DNA from: Calditrichota bacterium
GTDB lineage: Bacteria > Electryoneota > RPQS01
Length of the DNA stretch: 7,735 nucleotides
Assembly: GCA_020057985.1 (NCBI GenBank)
Contig: JAGVEU010000090.1
Span: 1 to 7,735 of the forward strand
Direction: 5' to 3'
This document shows positions 7,564-7,735 of the stretch, one piece after another. Positions within the stretch are counted from its first letter, which is position 1. Each line of letters begins with the position of its first letter. The position numbers and the translations under genes were made by a program. Under the pieces are notes generated by a model. It was not told the DNA's origin. It did not search any database and saw nothing but the letters and a program-made list of their open reading frames with translations.

Positions 7564-7634
7564 CACTGCCTGTAATTAGGGATTCTGAACGCCCGCGCGA
7601 AAACCAAAGACGCGCGGTGTCCAGAATGACAGTG
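7564..7634. repeat. Interrupted palindrome between menH and menB
   Basis: Nested inverted arms can be read: CACTG (7564-7568) with CAGTG (7630-7634), ATTCTG (7582-7587) with CAGAAT (7622-7627), and a GC-rich inner stem CCGCGCG (7593-7599) with CGCGCGG (7611-7617) around an 11-nt loop. The element starts immediately after the menH stop codon and fills most of the gap before menB. It could be a dispersed REP/MITE-like repeat, or an RNA hairpin acting as a processing, stability or attenuation point within the operon. No T-tract follows the inner stem on the minus strand, so a standard intrinsic terminator is not supported. Confidence 0.6.
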
Positions 7635-7735
7635 CTACTTCAGGAATGCAATTATCTCCATCGCTACCGCTTCCGGATTTTCAACGTGCGCGGCATGACC
7701 TGCATTGGGAATCTCCACGGTGGTTGCATGAGGAA
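7635..7735 (-). CDS. menH: C-terminal end of an alpha/beta hydrolase, probably SHCHC synthase (MenH) (5' part outside the window)
   Basis: Only the last 32 complete codons are present, ending with TAG at 7635-7637. They encode TTVEIPNAGHAAHVENPEAV followed by AMEIIAFLK. GHAAHVENPEA is the classic alpha/beta-hydrolase segment carrying the catalytic histidine (His13 of the fragment), and it closely resembles the E. coli MenH ending AGHNAHRENP. MenH eliminates pyruvate from SEPHCHC to give SHCHC, the substrate of MenC. Its place directly upstream of menB on the same strand supports this over a generic hydrolase, but with so little sequence the assignment rests largely on context. Confidence 0.8.
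   Translation of the reverse strand, partial: PHATTVEIPNAGHAAHVENPEAVAMEIIAFLK

Noticed and set aside
7593..7617. GC-rich hairpin after menH as an intrinsic terminator
   Set aside because: The stem is followed on the minus strand by mixed sequence, not a T-tract, and menB continues the operon 123 nt later.

Overview
The window looks like chromosomal DNA of a Gram-negative bacterium, probably from the FCB superphylum (Bacteroidota relatives or candidate phyla of the Zixibacteria/Calditrichota kind). The main clue is the first gene: it ends in a type-A T9SS sorting domain with the NYPNPFN signature, which is typical of those lineages. I cannot name a species. Base composition is about 50% G+C.

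Layout. Positions 1-1562 are on the plus strand. They hold the 3' part of a secreted multidomain protein (P domain, carboxypeptidase-regulatory-like domain, BACON-like domain, T9SS tail), followed 20 nt later by a hotdog-fold acyl-CoA thioesterase. Positions 1569-7735 are on the minus strand and form a tightly packed menaquinone operon. In transcription order it reads: menH (only its last 32 codons), a 71-bp palindrome, menB, a large polytopic GT-C-like membrane protein, a truncated second copy of the menB 3' end, menA, menC and menE. The two transcription units converge with only 6 nt between their stop codons.

How the genes work together. MenH makes SHCHC, MenC dehydrates it to o-succinylbenzoate (OSB), MenE activates OSB to OSB-CoA, and MenB closes the second ring to give DHNA-CoA. 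The convergent thioesterase is a good candidate for the DHNA-CoA hydrolase. MenA then prenylates DHNA in the membrane. MenF and MenD are not in the window and may lie upstream of menH.

The most unusual point is at 4954-5085, between menA and the membrane-protein gene. The last 31 codons of a second menB survive here: 29 of 31 residues match the intact MenB, but only about 80% of the bases do. The fragment's TGA overlaps the menA GTG start (GTGA). An in-frame ATG overlaps the stop of the membrane-protein gene (ATGA), giving a 43-codon mini-ORF coupled at both ends. This suggests an ancestral menB-menA pair was disrupted by incoming DNA carrying a divergent menB and/or the membrane-protein gene, leaving the native menB tail as a scar or translational-coupling relay. 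Smaller curiosities are a heptamer repeat at the menA start and the palindrome in front of menB. I saw no tRNA, rRNA, CRISPR array, transposase or integrase. No stretch longer than 300 bases lacks a gene.
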